Part shown: positions 47,429-59,087 of the stretch, piece by piece
How the letters are laid out: every line of letters begins with the position of its first letter
How positions within the stretch are numbered: position 1 is the first letter of the stretch
Notes under the pieces: model-generated
Database searches by the model: none
What the model saw: the letters and a program-made list of their open reading frames with translations, nothing else
Told to the model about the DNA's origin: nothing
Program-made: the position numbers and the translations under genes
NCBI GenBank assembly: GCA_002914845.1
Contig: JXTC01000081.1
Coordinates: 562,628 to 626,627, forward strand
Direction: 5' to 3'
Length of the DNA: 64,000 nucleotides
Origin: Trema orientale
Taxonomy: Eukaryota; Streptophyta; Magnoliopsida; Rosales; Cannabaceae

Positions 47429-48249
47429 TAGAGATGTAAAGTGGGTCGGGCCGGGCATTTGAAAAGTCTACACGGGCTTTGTACCGGACTTAAGTACGGC
47501 CCTATTCCAATAAGTAGCTCGACATGGTCCACAGGTCCAGCTCACATTTTATATGGACCAAAGTGGACTGTGCCTAAGTGGGTCCTGCATATGCGGGCCA
47601 AATTTCATTGTTGTAGTATGCTTTAATATTTTTGAATTTTATTGAGACGAAGTAGGTTGGCTCAAGTGGTAAGAGCACCCAATATCTGAGATCTCAGTCC
47701 TGGATTCGAGTCACACTTAGGATAGGCGTAAAAACTTATTATCCCTAATGGGATGGGGGTGGGGATTGGGTAGTAGTAGGTATTTTTCTTTAATTTGTAA
47801 TAAGTAGATGTCATTAGTTAAGCTCATTTTTTTTTTATAAAAACAAATATTTTTGAATTTTATTGAGCATTACTATTTAATAGAGAATAAATTATCACCT
47901 TGTTTTTTTATTAGAATAAAATAGAAAAAAAAACCTATTCATATTCATTTAAAATTTGAATAAATTAAAAAAGTAAATAAATAACAATAAAAGCATGTAA
48001 ATGAAAATATTTAATTAAGATTTTTTTAAAATTTTTAATTAAGAAATATATTTAAAATTATATATAAAATGGTTAAATGCATGCCTATATGTGGGCTGGA
48101 TTGGACTGGACCGATGTGTCTATTGTTGAGGCCTAACGTGGCCCCTATTATATGTACCGGGCTGGCCTAAACCTGCATTAATGTGGGAGGGCTGGACTAG
48201 TACCATACTTTTCCTTTAGAACGTGGGCTGTCCCACATTGACATCTCTA
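47429..48249. mobile_element. Non-autonomous hAT element (821 bp) hosting a SINE
   Basis: The left end TAGAGATGTAAAGTGGG pairs with the inverse of the right end, TAGAGATGTCAATGTGGG. ACAATATC at 47421-47428 and ACAATACC at 48250-48257 form an 8 bp duplication with one mismatch. Subterminal GGGCCGGGC, GTACCGG, ACCGGGCTGGCC and GGGCTGGA words occur at both ends, like binding-site clusters of hAT elements. No transposase is encoded. Removing the SINE and its duplication leaves about 600 bp. Confidence 0.82.
47647..47845 (+). mobile_element. tRNA-derived SINE, copy B, with perfect 22 bp target duplication
   Basis: An A box (GGTTGGCTCAAGTGG), then a B box (GGATTCGAGTC) about 50 bases on, show a tRNA-derived polymerase III promoter. 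The body runs to CTTTAATTTGTAATAAGTAG and GTCATTAGTTAAGC and ends in a T-rich/A-rich tail. The 22 bases at 47625-47646 (AATATTTTTGAATT, then TTATTGAG) recur exactly at 47846-47867, the target-site duplication of LINE-driven insertion. The 3' region matches the SINE at 4858-5021. Confidence 0.9.
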
Positions 48250-48257
48250 ACAATACC

Positions 48258-49424
48258 ATAACTGATTTAATATTGGGTTTATATCACTTCTACCTACAAA
48301 AACAAAAAAAATTACAAAAATACGGTGGGTCAGATTTTTTTTTCCAATTCTCGTACTACTTTTCTTAAAAAAAAAAAAAAAACTATTTTAAAAATAATTA
48401 CTAGTTACAAGTGTTTGAAAACTGATTACCGGTTACCGATTATTACTAGTTACCAGTACTCGAAAACTAGTTACCGGTTACTAGTTACTATTTTAGAAAA
48501 TGACATTTTTCTAAAAACCTTTTAAAAAGTGCTAAAAATTATAATACTAGATCCAGAAAAAATAAGCCCACCTTATTTTTCTAATTTTTTTTCTAAAAAC
48601 GTAGTACGTGGCTTAATTTTCACTTTAATATTTTCTACTAATAGTTTTATTCTCGTAAATAAATTATCATATCACTTGTGAATGGAATTTTGGTGGATTT
48701 TTTTTTTTAACATTAGTGAACAACTGGATCCCATAATGTTATTCTATTACGTCTAATAACTTATTTAGTATTGATCTTGAAATTATAGAACAAAACATGG
48801 TACCACATTAAACGCTTTAAAAGACGTAGACCCTTATACAAGTTTGACAACGAAGACCTACAAATTTGATAATGAAGACCAAAAAAAAAAAAAAAAAAGA
48901 GACAAAATATTAGCGTGGGAAGACAAGAAATTGCAAATATCAATATCCCATTTTCACAAGTTTTTGTTTCGTTGAAATTTTTTTCATTTTCTGGGTTTGA
49001 AAGTTTTACCTTATTACAAAGCTCCTAAACCCTAAAATTCCATTCTAATATAGTAAATACGTATGTTATCCCTGTTACCAAACAAGACTGAAATCCCAAG
49101 AGCCATATTGAGCTTTTTCAAGATTAGACTTGAATACTTTTGATTTGGACCAGTCCACTCCCATTGGTACTTCTTTATTCTCCTTATTTTTCTATCGTTC
49201 GCCTTACATGCCAGAATAAAGCATTAAAGTTCTCCGCATTTTCCATGCCTCTTTCAAAACCATTAATTAATAAACCTTATGAAAGTACGTTACCGCTTTA
49301 CTAACATGTTGAATGAATATTTTACACTAAGAAATGCGCCGCGCCCATGTTTTCAACCGTATATTCTCTAAGGAGAAATTCTAAATCTATCTATAATTAA
49401 ATTATATACATTCATAATTTTAAG
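48258..49424. other. AT-rich intergenic DNA with a short ACTAGT repeat patch
   Basis: At 48398-48490 TTACTAGTTACAAG, GGTTACCGATTATTACTAG and AACTAGTTACCGGTTACTAG words repeat, flanked by partly mirrored AT-rich arms (TTTTAGAAAATGACATTTTTC). No gene seen. Confidence 0.55.
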
Positions 49425-49433
49425 GAAAATTAG

Positions 49434-50874
49434 TCATTTTATCTTTTGATATTTGTCATCTGCATGAATTTTGCCCCCTCACTTTTGACTTTATATTCAA
49501 GTGCCTCCTAGATGACAAATTTGTTCTTCTTTTGCCTACTCACTTTTGACTTAATATTCAAGTGCCCCTACAATGGTAAAGTTGTTCTTCTTTTGCCTCA
49601 TCATTTTTGATTTAGTATTCAAATACCCCCTAAAATGATAAAATTGTTATTCTTTTACCTCCTCAACTCTAACACCGTAGAAAATTATTAATGGACAATA
49701 GCCAAATAATCATTTTACTTTTTAAATAGCTAATAAATATCTTTTACTATTTTTTTTTTATATTAGACATTTCCAAAGAGCTAGTTTTTATGATTAAATA
49801 AATAAAATAAACGAAAAGAGGTAAAAGAAAAATAATTTTTAATGGTTATATATGTGGGGATGGCTACGGTAGGGGCGTCCTTATGTAGGGTCATGCTTTA
49901 ATTATCGTTGGATGGGAATCTGTAGAGAATAACGGGAATCTGTGGAGAATCTATTTATATACAGATTCCCATCCAACGGTGAATAGACAGGGCCCTACGT
50001 AGGGGCGCCCCTACTGTAGACGCGCCCTATGTATGTATATGTAAAACAAAAAATAGAGAAAAATAGAGCAATTTTTGCATTAATTCATTAGTGTTAAAAT
50101 ATTTTTAAAAGTTACGAAAAAAAATGCATATTTTCATATCTGAAAGACTTTTTAGAAAATAAAATGACTATTTACCCTATTATTTTTCATGAAAAATAGT
50201 CACTTCATTTTTGTCATTCATGAAATTCGTGAAATGAAATAAGAGGGCAAATTCATAAAATGACTATTTGCCCTCTTATTTTCATATTTTTATGAAATAA
50301 AATGACTATTTTTTATGAAAAATAAGAGGGCAAATTCATGAAAATATGAAAAATAAGAAGGCAAATAGTCATTTCATTTTCTAGAAAGTCTTTCGAATAT
50401 GAAAATATCAAAAATTGCTCTATTTTGTCTATTTTTTGTTTTATGTATACATATATAACTATTAAAAAAATTTTTTTTTTTACATCTTTTCGTTTATTTT
50501 ATTTATTTAATTATAAAAACTAGTTCTTTGGAAATGTCTAATATAAAAAATAGTAAAAGATATTTATTAGCTATTTAAAAATAAAATAATTATTTGGCTA
50601 TTTTTCATAAAATAATTTTTTAATGATGTTAGAGTTGAAAGGGTAAAAGAATAACTTTACCATTTTAGGAGGTATCTGAATATCAAGTCAAAAGTGATAT
50701 GGCAAAATAAGAACAACTTTATCATTGTAGGGAGAATTTGAATATTAAGTCAAAAGTGAGAGGACAAAGGAAGAACAAATTTGCCATCTAGGGGCCACTT
50801 GAATACAAAGTCAAAAGTGAGGGGGCAAATTTATACCGATAGCAAATGTCAAGGGGCAAAATGACTAATTTTTC
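49434..50874. mobile_element. Near-complete palindromic Mutator-like element (1.44 kb)
   Basis: The left arm (from GGAAAATTAGTCATTTTAT) is repeated inverted up to the right end (inverse GAAAAATTAGTCATTTTGC). The mirroring continues essentially to the centre near 50270. Each arm contains three ~75 bp tandem units of the ACTTTTGACTT...ATTCAAGTGCC type. TAATTTTAA occurs perfectly at 49425-49433 and 50875-50883, a 9 bp target duplication. The middle consists of shorter nested mirrors around AAATGACTATTTGCCCTCTTA. It is non-coding and its left arm is interrupted by a MITE. Confidence 0.87.
49856..50027 (+). mobile_element. 172 bp MITE, family M1 copy 1, inside the palindrome
   Basis: The left end GGGGATGGCTACGGTAGGGG pairs with the inverse of the right end, GGGCGCGTCTACAGTAGGGG. 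The interior carries inverted GGATGGGAATCTGT words. It is flanked by TATATATGT (49847-49855) and TATGTATGT (50028-50036), a 9 bp duplication with one mismatch. The opposite arm of the host palindrome, near 50440-50465, lacks the MITE and has only one copy of the site. Related copies are at 61700-61859 and 62075-62243. Confidence 0.85.
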
Positions 50875-50883
50875 TAATTTTAA

Positions 50884-51650
50884 TTATAATTGTACCTCTA
50901 AATAAAATTACGAAAAAGGACAATCTAAGATTCTTTTATTTTTTGATAAAGGTAATCTAAGAATTAATTATTTTCATTATGGTAGGAGGAAAAAAGAGGG
51001 ATGAATTATTTAAACCATATAACGAAATATCATCGTGATATAAATAAACATATGTATACTTTAAAAGAATTTTGTTTTTTTGTTTTTTTTTTAATGAAAA
51101 GAAACACATGCAACGAAAAAAAAGTTTCCTCGGTGTCAGTAATTTTTATTAAAATAAAAACCTATATAGTTAAATAAATATATGAATTACAATAATTGAA
51201 AAAATGTCGTTAGAGCAATAAGAAAAAAAAAAAAAGGAAAAAACAAGTGCATGACCAAAATAAATATCAAAAGAAATAAAAGAGAAAAAAAAATATCACT
51301 TTTACTTTTTTTTTTCCTTTTTATCTATCATGTTATTTTGATCAAATTTTTTTATATTTTACTTTTTTTTGAAAAATAAAAATTACAAAAATATGAGGCA
51401 AAAAGAACATAATAAATTGGTGGATAATCATATAGAAAAAGATAAATGAACTTCGAAATTTTTATAAAACTAATGTTAGTTAAACTGATTTAATAATAGC
51501 TTAAGTTGCAATGTACACATAAAAATAGTATTTTTCAAATATGAGGAATGTACATAGAAAAAACACAATAATGAAACAATTCTTTAAGTGATTCAAAGAG
51601 AAAATAAATATACATAGTCGAATTTTTAATGGATTTAGAACTTCCCTTTC
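50884..51650. other. AT-rich intergenic DNA
   Basis: Many homopolymer tracts; no gene or bounded repeat recognised. Confidence 0.5.
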
Positions 51651-51890
51651 TTAAGGCTATGTTTGGTAGGAGAAGAGTGAAAAGGTAGAAAGAAAAAGTA
51701 GAAAGAAAAGAGAAAAGTTAGTTATTTGGTAAGAGGGAAAAGGGGAGGAAAAGAAAAGAAAAAGCATAATAATATGGGTCCCATATATGATACTCAGCAC
51801 CACATAATATATTACTTGCTAATTATAGTTGCACTTCAGATGAGATCATGTGAGACCTAGTTTATTAATTAGAATCACTTAGTAATAGAT

Positions 51891-52138
51891 TAACATGTAT
51901 GTGGTGTTGGGTACCACCAGTAGTGCCCCTAATATTGCTCAAGAAAAGAAAAAGAGTAATGATAAGATACCGAAATCTTACACATTACATCACAATATGT
52001 GGCATGCATTTCAATCATTCCTTGTTTTAAAGTGGGATTATACTACTCAAAATTATATGGCTAAAAATAATGTCACATTACTGATATAAGTTTTTAGTGT
52101 TCCAATCTTTATGAGGCACCAGTAGTGCCCAACACTAC
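51891..52138. mobile_element. MITE with GTGGTGTTGGG-type ends nested in the 51654-52954 element
   Basis: GTGGTGTTGGGTACCACCAG at 51901 pairs with the inverse of the right end, GTAGTGTTGGGCACTACTGG. AGTAATAGAT lies at 51881-51890 and again at 52139-52148, a perfect 10 bp direct repeat. This leaves ten unpaired bases (51891-51900) at the left end. A 64-codon open frame inside is not credible. Confidence 0.7.
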
Positions 52139-52218
52139 AGTAATAGATCAGTTTATTATTGGGTGATTCTAATTAATAAACTGGGTCTATATAGGTCTAC
52201 TTAAAGTGTAACTAATAC

Positions 52219-52565
52219 GAGTATTTATAAGAAATGGCTTTTTTTAAGATCAATTTAAAACGTGGCCCTTTTTTATACTTATTTAATAAATGACTATTTT
52301 ATAATTTTATTTTGATAAATAGCCATTTTTAAGATAATCTATTTTTTATAAAGTAAATCAATTTTTGAAAAAGTAAATAAATTTTTTTAAAAAATAAATC
52401 AATTTTCAAAAAATAAATCAATACATTTTGATACACTAAATATGAAAAACAGTCATTTTTTAAATTATTTTTAAAATTCGGCCATTTTTTAACAGTATTT
52501 GAAAAACGATCATTTTATAAATTTTACTCCAAAATTTGGTCATTCGGTTTAAAAAGTCTAAATTA
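52219..52565 (+). repeat. AT-rich ~330 bp dispersed repeat, copy 3
   Basis: Starts GAGTATTTATAAGAAATGGC and follows the same order of words as the copies at 19712 and 20848, including TATTTAATAAATGACTATTT and CCAAAATTTGGTCATTCGG near the end. Confidence 0.75.
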
Positions 52566-52954
52566 TAATTAATAAGTAGCAGACTGATACATCATATGAT
52601 ATTGAGTATTATATAGTATCTCATAGCATTATTTAAAAAAAAAAAAGAAGGTGCAAAAATTTGAATTGGGGCCCACTTTTTTCTTTCTCCTCTCAAAATG
52701 GTGAGAAAATGGTAAGGAAAATCTTTTGGTAGTGTATGGGTAAATTAACTTACTAAACTATCCTTACACACTTAATTTTAAATAATAATAAATTAGGCCT
52801 AAAATAGTTGTTTTAAATTAAACTAGTTTTCTTTCCACCATGTATACCAAACAATTATAGGAGATAGACACTTTCTTTTCCATCCTATATATTTTCTTTC
52901 CCTTCTATTTTTTTCATTCTCTCCTATTTTCTTTCCTCTCTACCAAATATAGCC

Positions 52955-55142
52955 TTAGTCTTAACTTACAATGTGTATGTTTTGGATGCTAGTACTAAAA
53001 AATGTTACACCATAGAGACTAAGGTAACGTGTCATTGAAATTATAATAGTAATGGAAATTATTATAGAATGGAAATGGCAAAAGAATATGAATGATATTT
53101 CATAGTTTGTTTGAAGTTTTTATTTTTGAATTTGATAAAATGGACTCTGGAATTGAATGGTTGATCCATTTCTATTATATTATTTGTTTTGAAATTTAGA
53201 CAAAAGAATATAAATATTCGTTTAGAAATATAATTCCATCATTTAGTAATCTCACCCAAAAAGATAAGAAATCATATTCCATTCTTTTAGTTAATATTAT
53301 TCAAACCTAATTTTCGTTTTTTCCCCCTCTAATAAGACATCTAATAAAAAGAATATTTTGGTCACTATAGTATGTATTTTATTTAGTTCTACTAAATCGG
53401 TCAAACAATGAAATATTATTTCCAATCCGATTCTAACTCTATTTCATTACAATACTCATTACTATTTTATATGCAGTTGTTCCATACTAAACATTGAAAT
53501 AATCTTATGATGTATTATGTTGACATAAATACCTTTATATTTAGATATTTCAGTAGTGCAAAACATGAAAAATTGGAATTTTTAAAGTTTGACTTTGGAC
53601 AAAACCCTTATTCCTTGGATCGTACAAAAAAGTAACAATCCAATCATATGATGGACTTATGCTTCCAAAGGAATGCTGATTTCTTTCTTAAAAATGAAGG
53701 AAAATATTAGAATGTACCTATCGTTGTAATGATCATTCTATTTCAAACCCTTTTTCTTCAAATCAAACATGCCAAGTGCAGATGCCCAAAAGTTACAAAT
53801 GAATTTGTCTAGGATGGTTGATAACTGTGATAGCAACAGCCACCGAAGATCTCACTACAGAGCCAAATTTATATATTAGTAATTACGAAAGTGCATATAT
53901 ATTTATATTTTTTTTAAAAAAAGAGGAAATTCTTTATTATAATAAATTGTCTGCTATAACATGAGCAGTACAATTAGAAAATTTCCCATTACAAAATAAA
54001 GAAAATAATAAGGAATAAATTATACATAGTATGTGTATGGATCGCTTGATTCTCAAAACAAAGAATAAACGACAAGAGCTACCACTACTATTTCTTAGCA
54101 GAGAGGTCATATTATTAGCACTAACTCCATTAATAGACAAAGTATAGTTCACCATACCCCCAGTGGGTATATAATCACTTTTTATTAAAGGGCCAATGAA
54201 CCTCGAAAACATCACAAGATCTAGATCGTCACGAAGCAGAATAATAATGATCCTTTATCATATCGAAGTATATCATCAGTCACAATAAAGTCCATCTTCA
54301 TGAATAATATAGCATCTATGATGAAAATCTTCCATATCTAAATCGTAAAATGTTCAGATTTATAAAAAAATAAAGAAAATAACAAGAAAAGAACAAAAAC
54401 CTACACATATCTAAAATTGATTGAAGCAAACTCCTACAATAAGTCTATAGAGACAAAGACCTTCACACCAATGAAAAAATTATTGAATATAAAAACTAAA
54501 AAATTGATGTAGAACAAAAGTGAAAATTTAGAAGAGATGGGAGAAAAAAGAGATTATTTACCATTCTCCTCCATGAATCTCCATCGCCATCAGAGTCGAA
54601 ATAAGTAAATCGTTGTCACCAAATCTGGTTTTTCGATCTCAATTTTTTTTTTCTCAGATCTAGTTTTTAGATTGCATCTCTGTAATTACAAAACACCAGC
54701 TCCGTCAGCTTTTTATTGGTACTTTTGTAATTGTTGACATTCAATAATATTGATTCTCTTTTACCACTAATATTGGTAGAATTTATTAATTCTAGTTAGA
54801 TTGTTTTAAACAATAATGAATAGTAGAATTGAAACACTGCTGGGCGTATGCAAGCTACAAGGAAGTCATCTATTGTAGGGCCTTTTACACCTGGAAACGC
54901 TTATAAACTGTCCAAATTTTTGTTTTCTTTCTAATGTGGGACTAAGGCAAAAATGCTTTCTAACCAAGTCTTTCTTCTTTCTAATTGAACCACTATATTT
55001 CCAACAGATTGACTACATAGAGACATTTTCCAGTAATCTTAGCCATAATATGAACTTTCCTTTAGGATGTAAAATTCAAAGGTTGAGTCCACTAAAAAAT
55101 AAAAAAATAAAAAATTCAAAGGTTGAGTTGGGCCCAACGTTA
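52955..55142. other. AT-rich intergenic DNA
   Basis: No gene recognised. The 92-codon open frame at 53937-54215 (- strand) has no recognisable domain. Confidence 0.5.
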
Positions 55143-55145
55143 TAA

Positions 55146-55725
55146 GGACTTGCTTGGATATACTTTATTTTCTGTTTAAATAAACAAAAAGTTTATAATT
55201 CTTTTGAAAAACATGCTTGGTAACATTGTTTTTGTTTTCTATTTTAAAAAAAGTTATAAACAAAATTTTTAAAAAGAATGGAAGTGAGAAATTTTCACTT
55301 CCATATTTTTTTAAACAAAAAAGTAAACCCAAAAAGTGATATTTTTCCAAATCATTTTTTAAGTGTAATTTTTGTAAATAAACTTTTCAAAGTGGTAGTT
55401 TTCTAAATAAATTCTAAAAGTGGTATATTTGTAAATGATATTTTCTAAATAAAATTTTGAAGATGATTTTTTTCTAAATAAATTTTTAAAAATAATAATT
55501 TTCTATTGATTTTTATAGTTACCATGCATGTATGTTTTTTTGTTTTTTAAAATTGAAAGTGATTTGGCGTGTTACCAGGCAAGTTATGTTTTTTTGTTTT
55601 TTAAAATTGAAAATAATTTGGCATGTTACCAGGCAAGTTTTCTATTTTCAAAATTTAAAAACACAAACAACATTTTTGATTTTATTTTCAATTTTTATAA
55701 ATTGAATGTGTATCTAAGCATGGCC
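55146..55725. mobile_element. Small inverted-repeat element with TAA duplication (580 bp)
   Basis: GGACTTGCTTGGATATAC at the left pairs with the inverse of the right end, GGCCATGCTTAGATACAC. TAA lies at 55143-55145 and 55726-55728, consistent with PIF/Harbinger-type insertion. Contains a 54 bp tandem duplication at 55531-55638. Non-coding. Confidence 0.65.
55531..55638. repeat. 54 bp tandem duplication
   Basis: Two adjacent units share TTTTTTAAAATTGAAA and TGTTACCAGGCAAGT and differ at only a few bases. The open frame across them (55528-55728) repeats the same peptide twice but is not a convincing gene. Confidence 0.85.
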
Positions 55726-55728
55726 TAA

Positions 55729-57077
55729 GCAATTAACATATCTCCTACATATACATCCGCAATAGACAATGTTGTCTTCAAAACTTGTCATCAATTTTCA
55801 ATATAAGTCTTTAAAAGAACTACGAAAATTAAATTCTTTATAAGTTGACCGAAAAAAATGTCCAAACCGTCGATACATCATATTTGTACAGAATGAACTG
55901 CATACATGGCGCCTGAGACATTACTAAAGGGTGCATATGTTATATATGTGTTAAGAAGAGTTTATTTTATGTGTTGCACCTAACCATGTAACATATCTCA
56001 ATATGCTCATTAAACTATTAAAAGTTTCAAAAATCACTAAATCATCATTCTATCAAGCAAACAGATGAAAATGACAAGTATATTTATTTTCGAGTGTTTA
56101 TTGAGAACCTAAATAAATATTTGGGACTAAAATCAGTAAAATCAGGCTATTTTTCTTTGGTTTGTCTGACAAAATGATGATTTTAGTAATTAAAAAGAGA
56201 AAGTTGATACTTTTAACAATTTAAGGGCATATTGATAAACTCAACATAATTTGGAAGAGAGAGATTGAAAAAAGCTATTATTAAGAATTTGTAATCCTTT
56301 CTTTGAAAAAATATAAATATTCTTTTTAAGAACTTGTAAAAAATTATAAATACAAAAATTAAACTCAAAGAGACCACTTCAAACTAAATTAAGAAAAACA
56401 AACAATAATAGAGAGAAGAGAAGACAGAAAGATGGTATTATGAATTTATGATAGCTAGTTTATAATTTAAAAGATTTCAAAACTTCTATTGTTTTTTTTT
56501 TTTTTTGTTTTTTTGATAGACAGAACTTCTATTGTTGTATTCTCTTGTAGTGTAAAAAAGTAATAATCAAGTTATGTGCATACATTCAGGTGAAAGCGAT
56601 CGAGATTTTCAGAACTCAAAAACTTTTATAGCGAACTATAAGTTTGCAATCAAATTGTACTTAAAACAACTTGTACGACACTATTTATGACAAAAGCTAG
56701 GGGCATACGAAACTAGTAATAATAGTAATAACAATAATAATATATATTCGATAAAGATAGATATAACATGTTAGTTTTGAATCATGCATACATTTACTAT
56801 TGAGGACTTAAAACTGAAATAATGTTCCGAATAGAATAATGATGTACAGTATTCCTCAAAACAGGCACCACAGCTTTTTTTTTTTTTAATAAATATAATT
56901 TTAATTTCTTTTAAGGGACCACCGCAAATTTTAAATAAGGATACTATTAATAATATTTGATTTGCATGGCAGGACAATATTGCTATTTTAGTATGTAAAT
57001 GTTTTGCGGCAATTTTCTCCTACACGGAAATTCGGTGCAATATAATCAATTTAAAGTTGTTATATAGGATTTTTTTT
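55729..57077. other. AT-rich intergenic DNA
   Basis: No gene or bounded element recognised. Confidence 0.5.
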
Positions 57078-57672
57078 TTTCCATATTGATTGTCTCAAGT
57101 TGGCTCTCATATTATAAGAAATTTCAAAATTTTCCCTTGAACCTCTAAGTCGTCAAATTATCCGTCAAAACAAACGGACAAATGATTTCGAAATCAAGCC
57201 CTCAAAAAGTGAAGGGACTACTTACCATATATATATATATATTGTGGCTTATACTCATTAAAAGATGAATTATTAGCCAATTTTTCATACACAAGAGGAG
57301 AAAAAAAAAAAAAACTTTAAGAGACGATGAACGTCATACACAAAAAATTGGCTCGGGATATGTTCTTCATTTCTTAAAGTTTTTCTTCTGGTGGTTAGGA
57401 AAAATTGGCCAAGTGTTCTCTCTTAATGTTTTTATCTCTCAAAGTTGTTGTTGGTTTATTTTACGTTATTTTTGGGATAGGAATAATTGGCTAAGGGTTC
57501 ATCTTTCAATGTGTATAAGCTGAAAATATATGGTGTGTTTCTTCACTTTTGAGGGCTTGATTTTGAAATCCACAAGCTCCACTATCATATCCGTTTATTT
57601 GATGGATAAACTGACGATTTGGAGGTTCCGGGGAAAGGGAGCCAACTTGAGACAATCTAAAAACTATATATA
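57078..57672. mobile_element. Foldback element (~0.6 kb), class uncertain
   Basis: GATTGTCTCAAGTTGGCTC near 57087 recurs inverted near 57645, with the arms also sharing ATCAAGCCCTCAAAA and GAACCTC. The interior has inner mirrors around ATTGGC words. TA-rich DNA on both sides hides any target duplication. Confidence 0.6.
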
Positions 57673-57920
57673 TATATATATATATATATTTAATTATTCG
57701 AAGATAAGGTTTTAGTTATATTGCTTTATCTATATACTAGTATATAGCACGTGTCTAAGGCACATGCTACCCATGTATGAATTTATGATTTCCTTAATTT
57801 AATTGGTACTCTAATTTAGATCGTTAATAGTTATCTAATGGCTATTATGAACTAAGTAATTACAGAAAAAAAATCTTTTATATTTAATGCTTATATAAAT
57901 TTAGAAGATCATTTATTGTC
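57673..57920. other. TA microsatellite and intergenic DNA
   Basis: A TA run of about 26 bases near 57666-57690 is followed by unremarkable AT-rich sequence. Confidence 0.6.
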
Positions 57921-58498
57921 TTAGAGCAACTCCAACTCAGCGGCAAAATGACGTTTTTGCCAAAAATAGAGCAGCACAGACCCTCCAACTGAGCGCTATT
58001 CTCTGCGCCAAAATGGAGGGCCACTATAGTGCTGTGCCATTAATAGCGTGGTACTGTAGCAATAGCACATATTAGATCTATTTTTTTGTCAAACTTCCAA
58101 AAATGCCCCTCTTAAATGTTTAATTCCATATATAACTTTGGGTCTCTTTTACATTTAAAATGTTTTAATTAATGTAAATGAATTTATATTAATTGTTAAG
58201 TTAAGTAAAATAAAGATTAATTAATTTAATAGTTTGAATTTGATTATAAAAAATGTTATATGTTTAGAAATAATTAAAACTATATATATAATACTTAAAA
58301 ATTAATAAAATAATCAAACACTCAATTAAATTTAACAAAACACAACTTTCATTATAACATAGTAGATAAAAGCTTAAAATTGATGAACATAAAATTACAA
58401 ATACATAGAGTTAGGAAGGAAAAAAAAAAACACAACATACGTATAAAAAAAAGTGGCTAATACAATATAGAAAATACAACATAACCTAAATATATGAT

Positions 58499-58747
58499 TT
58501 AGTATAGTGGGAGATCATCTCTGGAATTTCCAAGATTTCTAAAAGAATTGTCCAAAAACATTAAGGTATTTTGATATCTTTTGCCTTGTTGTTGAGCTAT
58601 TTTTCTCATGATTATTGACTGCGGACTTCGCATATACTTACATAAGTTCGGATCCTTTATGAAATCTAAGTCAGCAAATAAAATTTTATTCTCCTCACGA
58701 AATTCAGTGACTGCTAATTTTCTAGATTCGTTTTGAGCATGCAACAT
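58499..58747 (-). pseudogene. C-terminal remnant of the PIF/Harbinger ORF1 (DNA-binding) protein
   Basis: 82 residues including REENKILFADLDFI and MRKIAQQQ. The charged, helical pattern resembles the C-terminus of plant PIF ORF1 proteins, which are Myb/trihelix-like partners of the transposase and are often annotated as NAM-associated domains. The N-terminal DNA-binding part is missing. The identity is inferred from this likeness and from the transposase piece next to it. Confidence 0.5.
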
Positions 58748-58835
58748 TTGAATTTCATAATTTTGTTGCCTATCAGAGTTGTCTTTTTTTTTTTTTAAAT
58801 TTAAAAAAATTGTTGATTATTTTCATGTATAGTCT

Positions 58836-59087
58836 TAATAAGTTTTGATGACTGCGTACATAATTATGTACAATATGATAATCGAAGATGAACATAATAT
58901 TGATGCACCAATTCAAGATTTTATGGAAGCGCCAACTCTAGAAGTTGAAATGTTAGTAGATACAAATGCTCGATTTGAAGAATTTCTTTTGCGACATAGG
59001 CAGATCAAGGATAGGGAGGCTCAAATTACACTTAGAAATATATTAATTGATTATTTGTGGGATGAATATAGTAATTCACAGGTTTAA
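58836..59087 (+). pseudogene. C-terminal remnant of the PIF/Harbinger transposase
   Basis: About 80 residues: LMTAYIIMYNMIIEDEHNID, then NARFEEFLLRHRQIKDREAQ and LIDYLWDEYSN before the stop. The block around HNMIIEDE and the ending LIDHLWEEY-like are hallmarks of plant Harbinger (DDE_Tnp_4 family) transposases. Upstream catalytic DDE residues are absent, replaced by a T- and A-rich junction at about 58784-58812. No ATG in a good context precedes it. Confidence 0.8.

Larger units (their letters stand above)
51654..52954. mobile_element. Inverted-repeat element, possibly PIF/Harbinger-type, with nested insertions (1.3 kb)
   Basis: AGGCTATGTTTGGTAGGAGA at the left pairs with the inverse of the right end, AGGCTATATTTGGTAGAGAG. 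Purine-rich subterminal sequence on the left (GAAAAGGTAGAAAG types) mirrors pyrimidine-rich sequence on the right. TTA precedes the left end and follows the right end. It contains a MITE (51891-52138) and a copy of the AT-rich dispersed repeat (52219-52565). No transposase remains. Confidence 0.6.

Noticed and set aside
47647..47720. A possible tRNA gene (A and B boxes present)
   Set aside because: The acceptor and anticodon stems do not form. The unit ends in a SINE-type tail and is bounded by a 22 bp target duplication.
50200..50350. CRISPR-like appearance of repeated AAATGACTATTT...GCCCTCTTA words
   Set aside because: They are alternating inverted copies at the centre of a transposon palindrome in a plant genome, not direct repeats with unique spacers.
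53937..54215. A 92-codon - strand open frame
   Set aside because: No domain, AT-driven composition, and no neighbouring exons.
55528..55728. An open frame encoding a peptide repeated twice
   Set aside because: The repeat comes from a 54 bp tandem duplication within a small inverted-repeat element. The Phe-rich composition reflects poly-T.
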